Below are positions 9,001 to 16,517 of a stretch of DNA of 64,000 nt, piece after piece. Location of the stretch: positions 1-64,000 of the forward strand of contig JAGHVH010000008.1 in the NCBI GenBank assembly GCA_018064455.1. Direction: 5' to 3'. Numbering within the stretch: position 1 is the stretch's first letter; every line of letters begins with the position of its first letter. A model generated the notes under the pieces. That model saw only the letters and a list, made by a program, of their open reading frames with translations, was not told where the DNA came from and did no database searches. The DNA comes from Candidatus Limimonas egerieequi (GTDB lineage: Bacteria; Bacillota; Clostridia; Oscillospirales; Acutalibacteraceae). The position numbers and the translations under genes are program-made.

Positions 9001-9219
9001 CTTCATTGTGCGGTATCTTGGAATCATATCCTTGATTACACGTGTCAAAACGTGACCAATGTGTGGCTTGCCGTTTGCTGTTGGTGGTCCATCATAGAAT
9101 ACGTATGAAGGGCCCTTCTTTTCCTCTGTCTTTTCAAAGATCTGCTCGTCCTTCCAGAACTTAGCAATTTCTTTTTCGCGCTCGACAAAGTTTAAGTCTG
9201 TTGATACTTTTTTGTACAT
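6076..9219 (-). CDS. ileS: Isoleucine-tRNA ligase, long (eukaryote-like) type
   Basis: Charges tRNA-Ile with isoleucine in the cytosol. At 1047 residues it belongs to the long IleS2 group rather than the roughly 920-residue bacterial type. Visible landmarks are the class I HIGH motif (PHIGHV, residues 52-57), a YCPRCGTPLSSHE zinc-like segment near 180, the CP1 editing region with WTTTPWTLPSN near 220, the KMSKSKGN loop near residue 597, and a C-terminal anticodon-binding domain. The HIGH motif is canonical. The gene has its own promoter (9285-9313) and terminator. No T-box leader is visible in the 192 bp upstream. IleS2 enzymes are known to be less sensitive to mupirocin; that property is inferred here. 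Confidence 0.97.
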   Translation of the reverse strand: MYKKVSTDLNFVEREKEIAKFWKDEQIFEKTEEKKGPSYVFYDGPPTANGKPHIGHVLTRVIKDMIPRYRTMKGYYVPRKAGWDTHGLPVELEVEKEIGIDGKEQIEAYGLEPFIGKCKENVWKYKGMWEDFSGTVGFWADMDNPYVTYHNDYIESEWWALKQIYDKGLMYKGFKIVPYCPRCGTPLSSHEVAQGYKDVKERSAIARMKVVGEDAYFLVWTTTPWTLPSNVALCVNPDDEYAKVKAADGYTYYLATALLDANLSSLTEGDEKAYEILETMKGSDLEYKEYEPLFDCAKPSVEKQHKKAFFVCCDSYVTMTDGTGIVHLAPAFGEDDAQVGRKYDLPFIQFVDGKGNMTEETEFAGKFVKDADPDVLKALDAKGLLFAAPKFEHSYPHCWRCDTPLIYYARESWYIKMTDVRDDLIKNNNTINWIPESIGKGRFGDWLENVQDWAISRNRYWGTPLNVWECECGHRHAIGSIEELKSMSDNCPDDIELHRPFIDAVTIKCPECGKEMHRVPEVIDCWFDSGSMPFAQHHYPFENQDLFEQQFPADFISEAVDQTRGWFYSLLAISTLMFNKAPFKNVIVLGHVQDENGQKMSKSKGNAVDPFDALETYGADAIRWYFYTNSAPWLPNRFYGKAVTEGQRKVMGTLWNTYAFFVLYANIDNFDASKYEINYDSLSTMDKWCLSKLQSMIKGVDENLENYRIPEAAKYISDFIDELSNWYVRRCRERFWATEMTGDKINAYMTLYTALVTTIKTAAPMIPFMAEDIYQNLVRELDPSAPISIHLCDFPEVKAEWINEELEANMEEVLQIVGLGRACRNGSNIKNRQPLGNMYVKANKDLDTYCTDIIKEELNIKNVQFVNDAADLLSYSFKPQMRTLGPKYGKQLGEVREALQGLDGSKAKDELDSNGVLKLTISIGEIELSEEDLLIETTQKEGYHSLSDFGVTVAIDTTLTEELITEGFVREIISKVQTMRKDAGFEVMDRINIYVDGTDKIKSIVENNKAAIIGDVLCDEIIIGSLDGYQADWNINGEDTKLGVKKN

Positions 9220-9284
9220 TTCTCGTACCTCCTATGCGATGCCTTTCTCTTCGACATCACATTATTATTTTAAACGCAAAAAAG

Positions 9285-9313
9285 AGTTTAACATAATACC
9301 TTAATTAGGTCAA
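9285..9313 (-). promoter_or_regulatory. Promoter of ileS
   Basis: Minus strand TTGACC (9313-9308), 17 bp, TAAACT (9290-9285). It leaves a leader of about 60 nt, too short for a T-box. Confidence 0.6.
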
Positions 9314-9340
9314 ACATTAATTAAAAAGTTCAATGAGCGA

Positions 9341-9370
9341 TTGACTTTCGATGCTTCGCTGTAGTAAAAT
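9341..9370 (+). promoter_or_regulatory. Promoter of the metQNI operon
   Basis: TTGACT (9341-9346), 18 bp, TAAAAT (9365-9370), 41 bp before the metQ ATG. No SAM riboswitch or T-box fits in the remaining leader. Confidence 0.6.
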
Positions 9371-9411
9371 CTTAACAACTTTATTTAAATAATATAAAAG
9401 GAGAGATTATT

Positions 9412-10269
9412 ATGAAAAGATTTGTTTCTTTGGTAATGGTAGTTGCTCTTGTTCTTTCTCTTTGCATTGGTCTTACAGGCTGTTCAAAGTCAAAGGGCGG
9501 TATAGTAATTGGCATTCCAAACGACCCAACAAACGAGGCTCGCGCTCTTGAGCTTCTCGAAACTCTTGGTTATATCACATTGAAGGATATGGAGGGTGAC
9601 GATGTTCAGGCTACAGTTCTTGACATTGCTGAGAACCCATATAACATCTCCTTTAAAGAGGTAGAGGCAGCTCAACTTCCATCAGTATTACAGGATGTTG
9701 ACTACGCTATTATCAACTCAAACTATGCTATAGCTGCAGGTTTGTCACCAGAGACAACAGAGGGTACAGATGTTGCTTATCCAAACATCATCACTGTTAA
9801 AGAAGGTAACGAGAAGACTGACAAAATCTTGGCACTTGTTGCAGCGATTAACAGCAAAGCTGTTGCTGATTACATCAATGAAACATATGCTGGCGCAGTT
9901 GTATGTGACCTTGAAAATCCAACAGATGACGGTATTGACGCAAACGTTGATTACGATGCATTAAAGGGCGAGACAATTAAGATCGCTGCATCTCCAACAC
10001 CTCATACTGACATTCTCAAGATTGCAAAGGAAATCCTTGCAAAGAAGGATATCACTCTTGAAATCACAGAGTTTACTGATTATGTTCAGCCAAACAACGT
10101 AGTTGAGGCTGGCGAATATGATGCAAACTACTTCCAGCACATTCCTTACCTTGAAAACTTCAACGCAGAAAACGGTACACATCTTGTTTCTGCACTTGCA
10201 GTTCATCACGAGCCAATGGGTATTTACCTTGGCAAGCAGACAAGCCTCGACGCAATCAAGGCACAGTAA
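9412..10269 (+). CDS. metQ: Methionine ABC transporter substrate-binding lipoprotein
   Basis: The extracytoplasmic methionine receptor of the MetNIQ importer, 285 residues, NlpA/MetQ family. The N-terminus is a lipoprotein signal peptide ending in LTGC, with the lipidated Cys at 24. The mature part has the family features: an ALELLETLGYITL region, NSNYAIAAGL, and TPHTDILK leading into the second lobe, with ANYFQHIPYLENFN near the C-terminus (the usual NxFQHxPYL motif). GGAGAG precedes the ATG. It is first in the operon; a stem-loop (10284-10309) separates it from metN, which probably lets the receptor be made in excess of the membrane parts. Confidence 0.93.
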   Translation: MKRFVSLVMVVALVLSLCIGLTGCSKSKGGIVIGIPNDPTNEARALELLETLGYITLKDMEGDDVQATVLDIAENPYNISFKEVEAAQLPSVLQDVDYAIINSNYAIAAGLSPETTEGTDVAYPNIITVKEGNEKTDKILALVAAINSKAVADYINETYAGAVVCDLENPTDDGIDANVDYDALKGETIKIAASPTPHTDILKIAKEILAKKDITLEITEFTDYVQPNNVVEAGEYDANYFQHIPYLENFNAENGTHLVSALAVHHEPMGIYLGKQTSLDAIKAQ

Positions 10270-10283
10270 TTTTTTAAGACTCC

Positions 10284-10309
10284 GCGCCGACTGTTTTTGC
10301 AGTCGGCGC
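10284..10309 (+). terminator. Intercistronic stem-loop between metQ and metN
   Basis: A 10-bp GC-rich perfect stem with a 6-nt T-rich loop lies between metQ and metN. The sequence after it is only moderately T-rich, so it is more likely a leaky terminator or an mRNA 3'-end stabiliser than a full stop. Confidence 0.6.
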
Positions 10310-10332
10310 AGTTAGTGTTTTAGGTGGGTAAA

Positions 10333-11349
10333 ATGATAGAGATTAAAAATTTATCCAAGACTTTTGCAGGTAGAAGTGACCCAAATGAAGATGTTGAGGC
10401 ACTTAAAAATGTCAACCTCTCAATACCAGATGGCAGTATATATGGCATTATTGGTATGTCTGGAGCGGGCAAAAGCACCTTGGTACGTTGTATAAACATG
10501 TTAGAAAGGCCAACAGAGGGCACAGTCATTATTGACGGTGTCGATATGGCTGCGCTTTCAAACAAGGACCTCCGCGCTAAGCGTAAGGAGGTTACTATGA
10601 TATTCCAAAGCTTTAATTTGCTTATGCAACGCACATGCCTTAAAAATATCTGTTTCCCACTTGAACTTATAGGTGTAAAAAAGGCAGATGCTGAGCGCCG
10701 TGCAATGGAACTGCTTGAAATAGTTGGACTTCCTGATAAGGCAAACGCTTACCCAGCGCAGCTTTCAGGTGGACAGCAGCAGAGAATAGCAATTGCTCGT
10801 GCACTTGCAACCAACCCAAAGGTTTTGCTTTGTGACGAAGCAACTTCTGCACTTGATCCTAAAACTACCCACCAAATTTTGGAACTCATCAAAGAGATCA
10901 ATAGAAATCTCGGTATTACTTGCATTGTGATTACTCATCAGATGTCGGTAATTGAGGAAATTTGTGGACGAGTTGCAATCCTGGAAAAAGGTGTTGTAGT
11001 TGAGGAGGGCGAAGTTGCAGATGTATTTGCTCATCCAAAGTCAACAGCCGCTCGTCATTTGGTTTACCCTGACGGTGGCAATTCTGAAATACTCGCGCTG
11101 CGCGAGGGTGAGCAACGCATTCGCGTTGTATTTAATGGAGCAGTAGCAACCGAACGTCCTCTTATTGCGCAGCTCGCAAAGGAACTTGGCATAGAGGCCT
11201 CAATACTTGGCGCAAACACCAAATCAATTGGTGAACGTGCATATGGCAATATGATTCTTGGAATCATGGGCTCGCGAGATGATATGTTAAGAGCCAAGGA
11301 GTACTTGGAGTCAGTTGCCGATGTAGTAGTTGAGGAGGTGACTGAATAA
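10333..11349 (+). CDS. metN: Methionine ABC transporter ATP-binding protein
   Basis: Cytosolic ATPase of the methionine importer, 338 residues. Walker A is GMSGAGKST (41-49), the signature LSGGQ is near 143, and Walker B is LLCDEATSALDP near 163. The last 80 residues form the NIL domain that binds methionine and inhibits transport when the cell is replete. The open frame begins at a GTG (10324), but AGGTGGG at 10322-10328 would then overlap the start; the ATG at 10333 is correctly spaced and is used. The metI start overlaps the metN stop by one base. Confidence 0.93.
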   Translation: MIEIKNLSKTFAGRSDPNEDVEALKNVNLSIPDGSIYGIIGMSGAGKSTLVRCINMLERPTEGTVIIDGVDMAALSNKDLRAKRKEVTMIFQSFNLLMQRTCLKNICFPLELIGVKKADAERRAMELLEIVGLPDKANAYPAQLSGGQQQRIAIARALATNPKVLLCDEATSALDPKTTHQILELIKEINRNLGITCIVITHQMSVIEEICGRVAILEKGVVVEEGEVADVFAHPKSTAARHLVYPDGGNSEILALREGEQRIRVVFNGAVATERPLIAQLAKELGIEASILGANTKSIGERAYGNMILGIMGSRDDMLRAKEYLESVADVVVEEVTE

Positions 11350-12053
11350 TGATTGAAAAGGCTTTCACAGCGCAAGCATGGAATGAAGCAATTGCTATTA
11401 TTCAAAGCGAATTTGCTCTCGCAGTTTGGGAGACGCTTTATGTAACAGTTTTAGCGACGCTAATTGCAATTGTTATTGGTCTTCCTCTAGGTGTGCTTCT
11501 TGTGGTAGGAGAGAAGAACGGTGTACTCCCACTCCCAAAGTGGTTGATGGCTTTCCTTGGCGCAGTTATCAACATTCTCCGTTCAGTACCATTCCTTATC
11601 TTGATGATTCTTGTAATTCCACTTACTCGTGCAATTGTCGGAACATCCGTTGGTACGGTGGCCTCTATTGTGCCACTTGTTATTGCGGCATTCCCATTTA
11701 TTGCACGACTCGTTGAGAGCTCACTTCGTGAGGTAAATCCAAATATAATAGAAATGGCTCAAAGTACTGGTGCCACACCTTTCCAAATTATTGTTAAGGT
11801 AATGATTCCAGAATCAGTTCCATCTCTTATTTCTAATGCGACAATTGCAATCACAACCATTCTTGGCTATTCAGCAATGTCTGGTATCATCGGTGGCGGC
11901 GGACTTGGTAAGATTGCAATTAACTATGGCTACTATCGTTACAAGTATCTTGTAATGTTTATTGCAGTAATTCTTTTAGTCCTAATAGTAGAGATATTCC
12001 AGCGTATAGGAACAAAACTTGCAGTTAAATCTGACAAGCGTTTAAAACATTGA
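11349..12053 (+). CDS. metI: Methionine ABC transporter permease
   Basis: Membrane channel subunit, 234 residues with five predicted transmembrane segments, the usual size for MetI. The EMAQSTGATPFQIIVKVMIPES segment (about residues 137-158) matches the EAA loop that docks onto the ATPase. It overlaps metN by one base, showing translational coupling, and the lipase-like gene follows after 20 bp with no terminator between. Confidence 0.92.
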   Translation: MIEKAFTAQAWNEAIAIIQSEFALAVWETLYVTVLATLIAIVIGLPLGVLLVVGEKNGVLPLPKWLMAFLGAVINILRSVPFLILMILVIPLTRAIVGTSVGTVASIVPLVIAAFPFIARLVESSLREVNPNIIEMAQSTGATPFQIIVKVMIPESVPSLISNATIAITTILGYSAMSGIIGGGGLGKIAINYGYYRYKYLVMFIAVILLVLIVEIFQRIGTKLAVKSDKRLKH

Positions 12054-12073
12054 TTTTTGAGGAGAAATTTAAA

Positions 12074-13594
12074 ATGAAAAAACTTCTTGCCCTCTTGATG
12101 GCGCTCATAATGATGTTGAGTGTTGTATCTACTTTTGCGCTAGCAATGGACAACGAGCGCAAGACCCCAATCGTACTTTTACGTGGATACGGCACATCAG
12201 TACTTTATGATTGCACTGATGTAGAGAATCCAGAGATGGTATGGCCAATTGCCAACGTTGGCAAAAAGCTTGAAAATATCATCAAGAACTACCGTCTTGG
12301 TAGTGTTCTTATTCTTGGTGAGAACTGCTTTATGAAAGCTCTCATCAACGTTGCAGTTGAGCAACTTTTTGCTCCACTTGCACTGAATCCAGATGGCACA
12401 TCTAAAAACCCAAATATCAAGGCATATCCATATAACATTAATGGATACGAACTTGATGTTGAGGGAGATAACGCATCTCCTATGTATTACACATACGAAT
12501 ATTTAAAGAATCACTCAGAGTACAGCAAAGTAATCACAAAGGAAACTCTCTGTGATCAGTTTGCAGCAGAGGTTGGTGCTGATAATATCTTTATATTCAA
12601 CTACGACCTTAGAATGGGTCAGGTTGAGTATGCTGATGCAGTAGACGAGTTTATCTCTGACGTACTTGATTATACAGGCGCTTCAAAAGTTGACATCTTT
12701 GGTACATCACATGGTGGACAGCAGACAGCATCATATTTCTACTTCCACGGTGACAAGGGCGTAGTTCGTAAGGCGATTATGGAGGCACCAGCAGTTGGTG
12801 GCACCTCACTTGCTGGCGAATTATTCTTAAAGCAGGAGGATATAACTCTTCCACTTTCATCTATCGCATATTTCCTCAACGATATTGATCCACAGATAAT
12901 TATTACTATTTCAAAGTACCTCACATGGGGTCAAAAGCTTCTTGATAACGCTGTTGATTACCTTGTAACAAAGTACCTTGATGATGGCTTTGCAAATGTA
13001 CTCAGCCTTTGGGATTTTGTTCCATGTGACTACTATGATGAAGCAATGAAACATTGCCTCGCAGTAGGTACGCTTGATAGTGAAAAGAATGCGGCTCTCA
13101 TTGCAAAGACAGAGAAGTGGCATGCTGCTATGGCTGACATCAAATCGGGATTTGATAGAGCAAAAGCAGCAGGTACAGAGTGTTACATCATCGCAAACTA
13201 TGGTACACCAGAGCTCTTGAATCAGAACAGCCAGTCAGACTTGGTAATTGATATCAAGAATGCAACTGGTGCAACAGCAGCGCCAATTGGCCAGAAGCTT
13301 GGATATGACGGACCAACCGTATCAAGCGATGGTATTGTTGATACAGCAACATGTTGGCTCCCAGACACCACTTATATAATCAAGGGTGGTATCCATGGTA
13401 AGTTTGAAAAGGACACATATTGCATGGGCCTTATAAACGACATCTTCTTTAGCGAAGAGCCAGTTGCCAATTCATATGAGCAGTACGGTACGCTTAATGA
13501 GGAGAAACAGCCATCAATTATTGAGAAGGCTTTTGCCTCAATTGGTGACTCTCTGAATAGGATTATGGGCGTTTTCAAAATAGGATCTAGATAA
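12074..13594 (+). CDS. Secreted alpha/beta hydrolase, LCAT/lipase-like
   Basis: A 506-residue exported protein. Residues 1-24 are a clear Sec signal peptide ending in TFALA. The mature part has an alpha/beta hydrolase core: VLLRGYG near the N-terminus (oxyanion region), and the nucleophile elbow GTSHGG with Ser212. Late SDGIVD and GIHGKF segments could supply the catalytic Asp and His. The arrangement resembles lecithin:cholesterol acyltransferase-like lipases. The start is ATG 12074, with GAGGAG 8 bases ahead; the longer frame start at 12050 lies inside metI. It sits 20 bp downstream of metI and ends at a terminator, so it appears to be the fourth gene of the methionine operon, although a functional link is not obvious. 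The substrate is unknown. Confidence 0.75.
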   Translation: MKKLLALLMALIMMLSVVSTFALAMDNERKTPIVLLRGYGTSVLYDCTDVENPEMVWPIANVGKKLENIIKNYRLGSVLILGENCFMKALINVAVEQLFAPLALNPDGTSKNPNIKAYPYNINGYELDVEGDNASPMYYTYEYLKNHSEYSKVITKETLCDQFAAEVGADNIFIFNYDLRMGQVEYADAVDEFISDVLDYTGASKVDIFGTSHGGQQTASYFYFHGDKGVVRKAIMEAPAVGGTSLAGELFLKQEDITLPLSSIAYFLNDIDPQIIITISKYLTWGQKLLDNAVDYLVTKYLDDGFANVLSLWDFVPCDYYDEAMKHCLAVGTLDSEKNAALIAKTEKWHAAMADIKSGFDRAKAAGTECYIIANYGTPELLNQNSQSDLVIDIKNATGATAAPIGQKLGYDGPTVSSDGIVDTATCWLPDTTYIIKGGIHGKFEKDTYCMGLINDIFFSEEPVANSYEQYGTLNEEKQPSIIEKAFASIGDSLNRIMGVFKIGSR

Positions 13595-13600
13595 ATTTAA

Positions 13601-13624
13601 CCCGGCAGCAAAGGCGCTGCCGGG
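13601..13624 (+). terminator. Terminator of the met-lipase operon
   Basis: A 9-bp GC-rich stem (13601-13609 with 13616-13624) with a 6-nt loop follows the stop codon. The trailing sequence is AT-rich rather than a pure T run. Confidence 0.7.
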
Positions 13625-13665
13625 TATTAATTTGTTAATTTTATATAATGTTATATAACGTTATG

Positions 13666-13693
13666 TTGACACACAATGATTTGTGGTTATAAT
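13666..13693 (+). promoter_or_regulatory. Strong promoter of the amino-sugar operon
   Basis: Perfect consensus TTGACA (13666-13671), 16 bp spacer, TATAAT (13688-13693), 52 bp before glmM. This is the best promoter match in the window. Confidence 0.85.
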
Positions 13694-13745
13694 AGGGGTG
13701 TAATTCATACTAATAGTATATGTAATTAAATAGGAGGTACTATTT

Positions 13746-15104
13746 ATGGGTAAATATTTTGGTACAGACGGCTTTAGAGGCAAGGCTGGCGTAGACCTTA
13801 CAGCTGAGCATGCTTTCAAGATTGGTCGCTTCCTTGGAAACTATTATGGTAGCAAACACGAGGGTGCAAAGATTGTTATTGGTAAGGATACAAGACTTTC
13901 TTCTTACACATATGAGGCAGCACTTGCATCAGGTATTACATCATCAGGTTGCGATGCTTATCTCCTTCATGTAACAACAACTCCTTGTGTTTCATATATC
14001 ACAAGAACAGAGAACTTTGATTGCGGTGTAATGATTTCCGCTTCTCACAACCCATTCTATGACAATGGTATCAAGCTCATGAATGAAAATGGCGAGAAGA
14101 TGGACGACGATTTACAGGATGAAATCGAGAAGTACATCGATGGTGAGATAGAGGAACTCCCATTCGCATCAGAGGACAAGATTGGTAAGACAATTGACTT
14201 TTATAACGGACGTAACCGCTACATCGGTTACCTTACAAACCTTGCAACAAAGAGTTTTGAAAATTGTAAGGTAGGTCTTGACTGTGCAAACGGTTCATCT
14301 TGGATGATTGCTCGTTCAGTATTCGATGCACTTGGTGCTAAGACTTATGTAATTAATAATGAGCCAAACGGTACTAACATCAACAAGGATGCTGGTTCAA
14401 CACATATCGAAGGACTTCAAAAGTTCGTAGTAGATAACAACCTCGATGTAGGTTTTGCTTTTGATGGTGACGCAGACAGATGCCTTGCTGTTGATGAGTA
14501 TGGCAACGTAATCAACGGTGACGTTATTATGTACATCGCTGCCAAGTATTTAAAGGCTCATGGACAGCTTCCATCTAACACAGTAGTTACAACAATTATG
14601 TCAAACTTTGGCCTTTATAAGGCACTTGATAAGTGCGGTATTGGCTATGAGAAGACAGCTGTTGGTGACAGATATGTTTATGAGAACATGAAGGCATATG
14701 ATCACATGATCGGTGGCGAGCAGAGCGGACATGTTATTTTCCGCAAGTATGCTCACACAGGTGATGGACTTATCACAGCTATCATGATGATGAATATTCT
14801 CGTTGATACTCAACTTCCACTTAGCGTTCTTGCTGAAGGTGTTCGTATGTATCCACAGGTACTCAAGAACGTAGTAGTTGATGACAAGGACGGTACACTC
14901 AATGACCCAGCTGTTATGGCTGCTGTAACAAAGTGCACCAATGAACTTGGCGACAACGGTCGTGTACTCCTCAGAAAGTCTGGCACAGAGCCACTCCTTA
15001 GAGTAATGGCTGAGGCAGGCAGTGATAAGGAATGCGAGGAGAAAGTTGACGCAATTATCGATGCAATGAAGGCATCAGGACATTTGATAGAGGTAAAGAA
15101 ATAA
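13746..15104 (+). CDS. glmM: Phosphoglucosamine mutase
   Basis: Interconverts glucosamine-6-phosphate and glucosamine-1-phosphate on the way to UDP-GlcNAc and peptidoglycan. It has 452 residues, normal for the family. The phosphoserine loop is SASHNP with Ser100 as the phosphorylated residue; the Mg-binding loop is DGDADR with Asp240, 242 and 244. The RKSGTEPLLRV segment near the C-terminus binds the substrate phosphate. It leads an operon with a GlmU-like acetyltransferase (1-bp overlap), nagB and a GntR regulator. PgmB/ManB-type mutases share the fold, but the N-terminal GTDGFRG and the operon context favour GlmM. Confidence 0.92.
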   Translation: MGKYFGTDGFRGKAGVDLTAEHAFKIGRFLGNYYGSKHEGAKIVIGKDTRLSSYTYEAALASGITSSGCDAYLLHVTTTPCVSYITRTENFDCGVMISASHNPFYDNGIKLMNENGEKMDDDLQDEIEKYIDGEIEELPFASEDKIGKTIDFYNGRNRYIGYLTNLATKSFENCKVGLDCANGSSWMIARSVFDALGAKTYVINNEPNGTNINKDAGSTHIEGLQKFVVDNNLDVGFAFDGDADRCLAVDEYGNVINGDVIMYIAAKYLKAHGQLPSNTVVTTIMSNFGLYKALDKCGIGYEKTAVGDRYVYENMKAYDHMIGGEQSGHVIFRKYAHTGDGLITAIMMMNILVDTQLPLSVLAEGVRMYPQVLKNVVVDDKDGTLNDPAVMAAVTKCTNELGDNGRVLLRKSGTEPLLRVMAEAGSDKECEEKVDAIIDAMKASGHLIEVKK

Positions 15105-15772
15105 TGGCTGATATTAAAATTGTTGATTTGTTTGATTTGAGCCACTCAGTAGCTGCAGACTACTTAAAGGGTTTTACTTATCCTTGGGAGGCACTTGCTG
15201 GAATCTCTGATTTGATTTTAGAGCTTGGCTCAAAGCTTGATCTTTCAGAATACGACCATCCAGAAGAGGATGTTTGGATTCATAAGTCAGTTACTGTATT
15301 CAAGACAGCTTATATCCACGGTCCATGCATTATTGGAGCGGGCACAGAGGTTCGCCAGTGCGCATTTATCCGTGGTAGCGCACTTGTTGGCGAGAACTGT
15401 GTAATCGGTAACTCAACAGAACTTAAAAACGTAATTATCTTTGATAACGTACAGGTACCACATTACAACTATGTTGGTGACTCAATACTTGGCTTTAAGA
15501 GCCATATGGGCGCCGGATCTGTTACAAGCAATGTTAAAAGCGACAAGCTCCCAGTTGTTATCAACAACGAAGGAGAAAAGATTGAAACAGGCCGTAAGAA
15601 AATCGGCGCCATGCTTGGCGACTTCGTAGAAGTTGGCTGTAACAGCGTATTAAACCCAGGAACAATTGTTGGTAGAAACAGTAACATCTATCCAACAAGC
15701 TGCGTTCGCGGCGTAGTTCCAGAGGGACACATTTATAAAGACAAAGAAAACATTGTATGCAAAAAGGCATAA
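15104..15772 (+). CDS. GlmU C-domain-like hexapeptide-repeat acetyltransferase
   Basis: A 222-residue protein corresponding to the left-handed beta-helix half of GlmU without the N-terminal uridylyltransferase. Hexapeptide-type repeats run from about residue 60 to 200 (for example VTVFKTAYIHGPCIIGAGTE and CVIGNSTELKNVIIFD). The HYNYVGDSILG and NVKSDKLPV segments resemble the acetyl-acceptor site of GlmU. The start overlaps the glmM stop by one base. The context suggests it acetylates glucosamine-1-phosphate made by GlmM, or another amino-sugar phosphate. A partner for UTP transfer, or a full-length GlmU, would then be needed elsewhere. Such stand-alone proteins are often annotated as UDP-GlcNAc pyrophosphorylase in clostridia, but no nucleotidyltransferase motif is present here. 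Confidence 0.75.
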   Translation: MADIKIVDLFDLSHSVAADYLKGFTYPWEALAGISDLILELGSKLDLSEYDHPEEDVWIHKSVTVFKTAYIHGPCIIGAGTEVRQCAFIRGSALVGENCVIGNSTELKNVIIFDNVQVPHYNYVGDSILGFKSHMGAGSVTSNVKSDKLPVVINNEGEKIETGRKKIGAMLGDFVEVGCNSVLNPGTIVGRNSNIYPTSCVRGVVPEGHIYKDKENIVCKKA

Positions 15773-15785
15773 GGAGTGTAAAACA

Positions 15786-16517
15786 ATGAAAGTTATAGTA
15801 TGTAAAGATTATGAAGATTTAAGCCGCAAAGCTGCTGACGTAATTGAAAAGGTTGTACGTGAGAAGCCAGACTGCCGCCTTGGCCTTGCTACAGGTTCTT
15901 CACCAGTTGGTATGTACAAGGAACTCGCTCGTCGTTGTGATGAAGAGGGTCTTGATTTTTCAAAGATCACATCAGTAAACCTTGATGAGTATGTAGGCCT
16001 TGAAGGCACACACGATCAGTCATACAGATATTTCATGGACGACAATCTCTTTAACCACATTAACATAGACAAGGCTAACACATATGTAGCAAAGGGTATC
16101 GGCGATCCAGAGGCAAACCTTAAGGAATTCAACGATGTAATCGATGGTGGCGAGACAGAGGTTCAGGTTCTTGGTGTTGGTCCTGATGGACACCTCGCAT
16201 TCAACGAGCCAGGTGACACTCTTTGGGATAAGGCTCACATGGAGACACTTGATGATTCAACAATTGATGCTAACGCTCGTTTCTTTGCTTCTCGTGACGA
16301 TGTTCCACGTAAGGCATTCACAATGGGTATGGGCCAGATTATGAGAGCTAAGACACTTCTTATGATCATCAGCGGCAACAAAGTAGAAGCTGCTACAAAG
16401 CTTTTGATGGAAGAGATGCTTGATCCACATTGCCCAGCAACATTTATGAAGATGCACCGTGATGCATATGTATTCCTTGAGCAGGATTTAGCTGACAAGA
16501 TTGGTTATAAGGGCTAA
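15786..16517 (+). CDS. nagB: Glucosamine-6-phosphate deaminase
   Basis: Converts glucosamine-6-phosphate to fructose-6-phosphate and ammonia, the catabolic counterpart of GlmS. It has 243 residues, the standard short bacterial length. The signatures are GLATGSSPVGMY (34-44, phosphate loop), NLDEYVGL with catalytic Asp67, and GPDGHLAFNEPG with Asp134, His136 and Glu141. The ATG at 15786 is chosen over an upstream frame start because AAGGAGTG ends 8 bases before it. It lies in the same operon as the biosynthetic mutase, allowing joint control of amino-sugar flux. Confidence 0.94.
   Translation: MKVIVCKDYEDLSRKAADVIEKVVREKPDCRLGLATGSSPVGMYKELARRCDEEGLDFSKITSVNLDEYVGLEGTHDQSYRYFMDDNLFNHINIDKANTYVAKGIGDPEANLKEFNDVIDGGETEVQVLGVGPDGHLAFNEPGDTLWDKAHMETLDDSTIDANARFFASRDDVPRKAFTMGMGQIMRAKTLLMIISGNKVEAATKLLMEEMLDPHCPATFMKMHRDAYVFLEQDLADKIGYKG

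Noticed and set aside
9220-9411. T-box leader for ileS or SAM riboswitch for metQ in the divergent region
   Set aside because: The region is 192 bp in all, shared by two promoters; no conserved T-box GGTGG-ACC element, no specifier-loop hairpins and no SAM-box core were seen.
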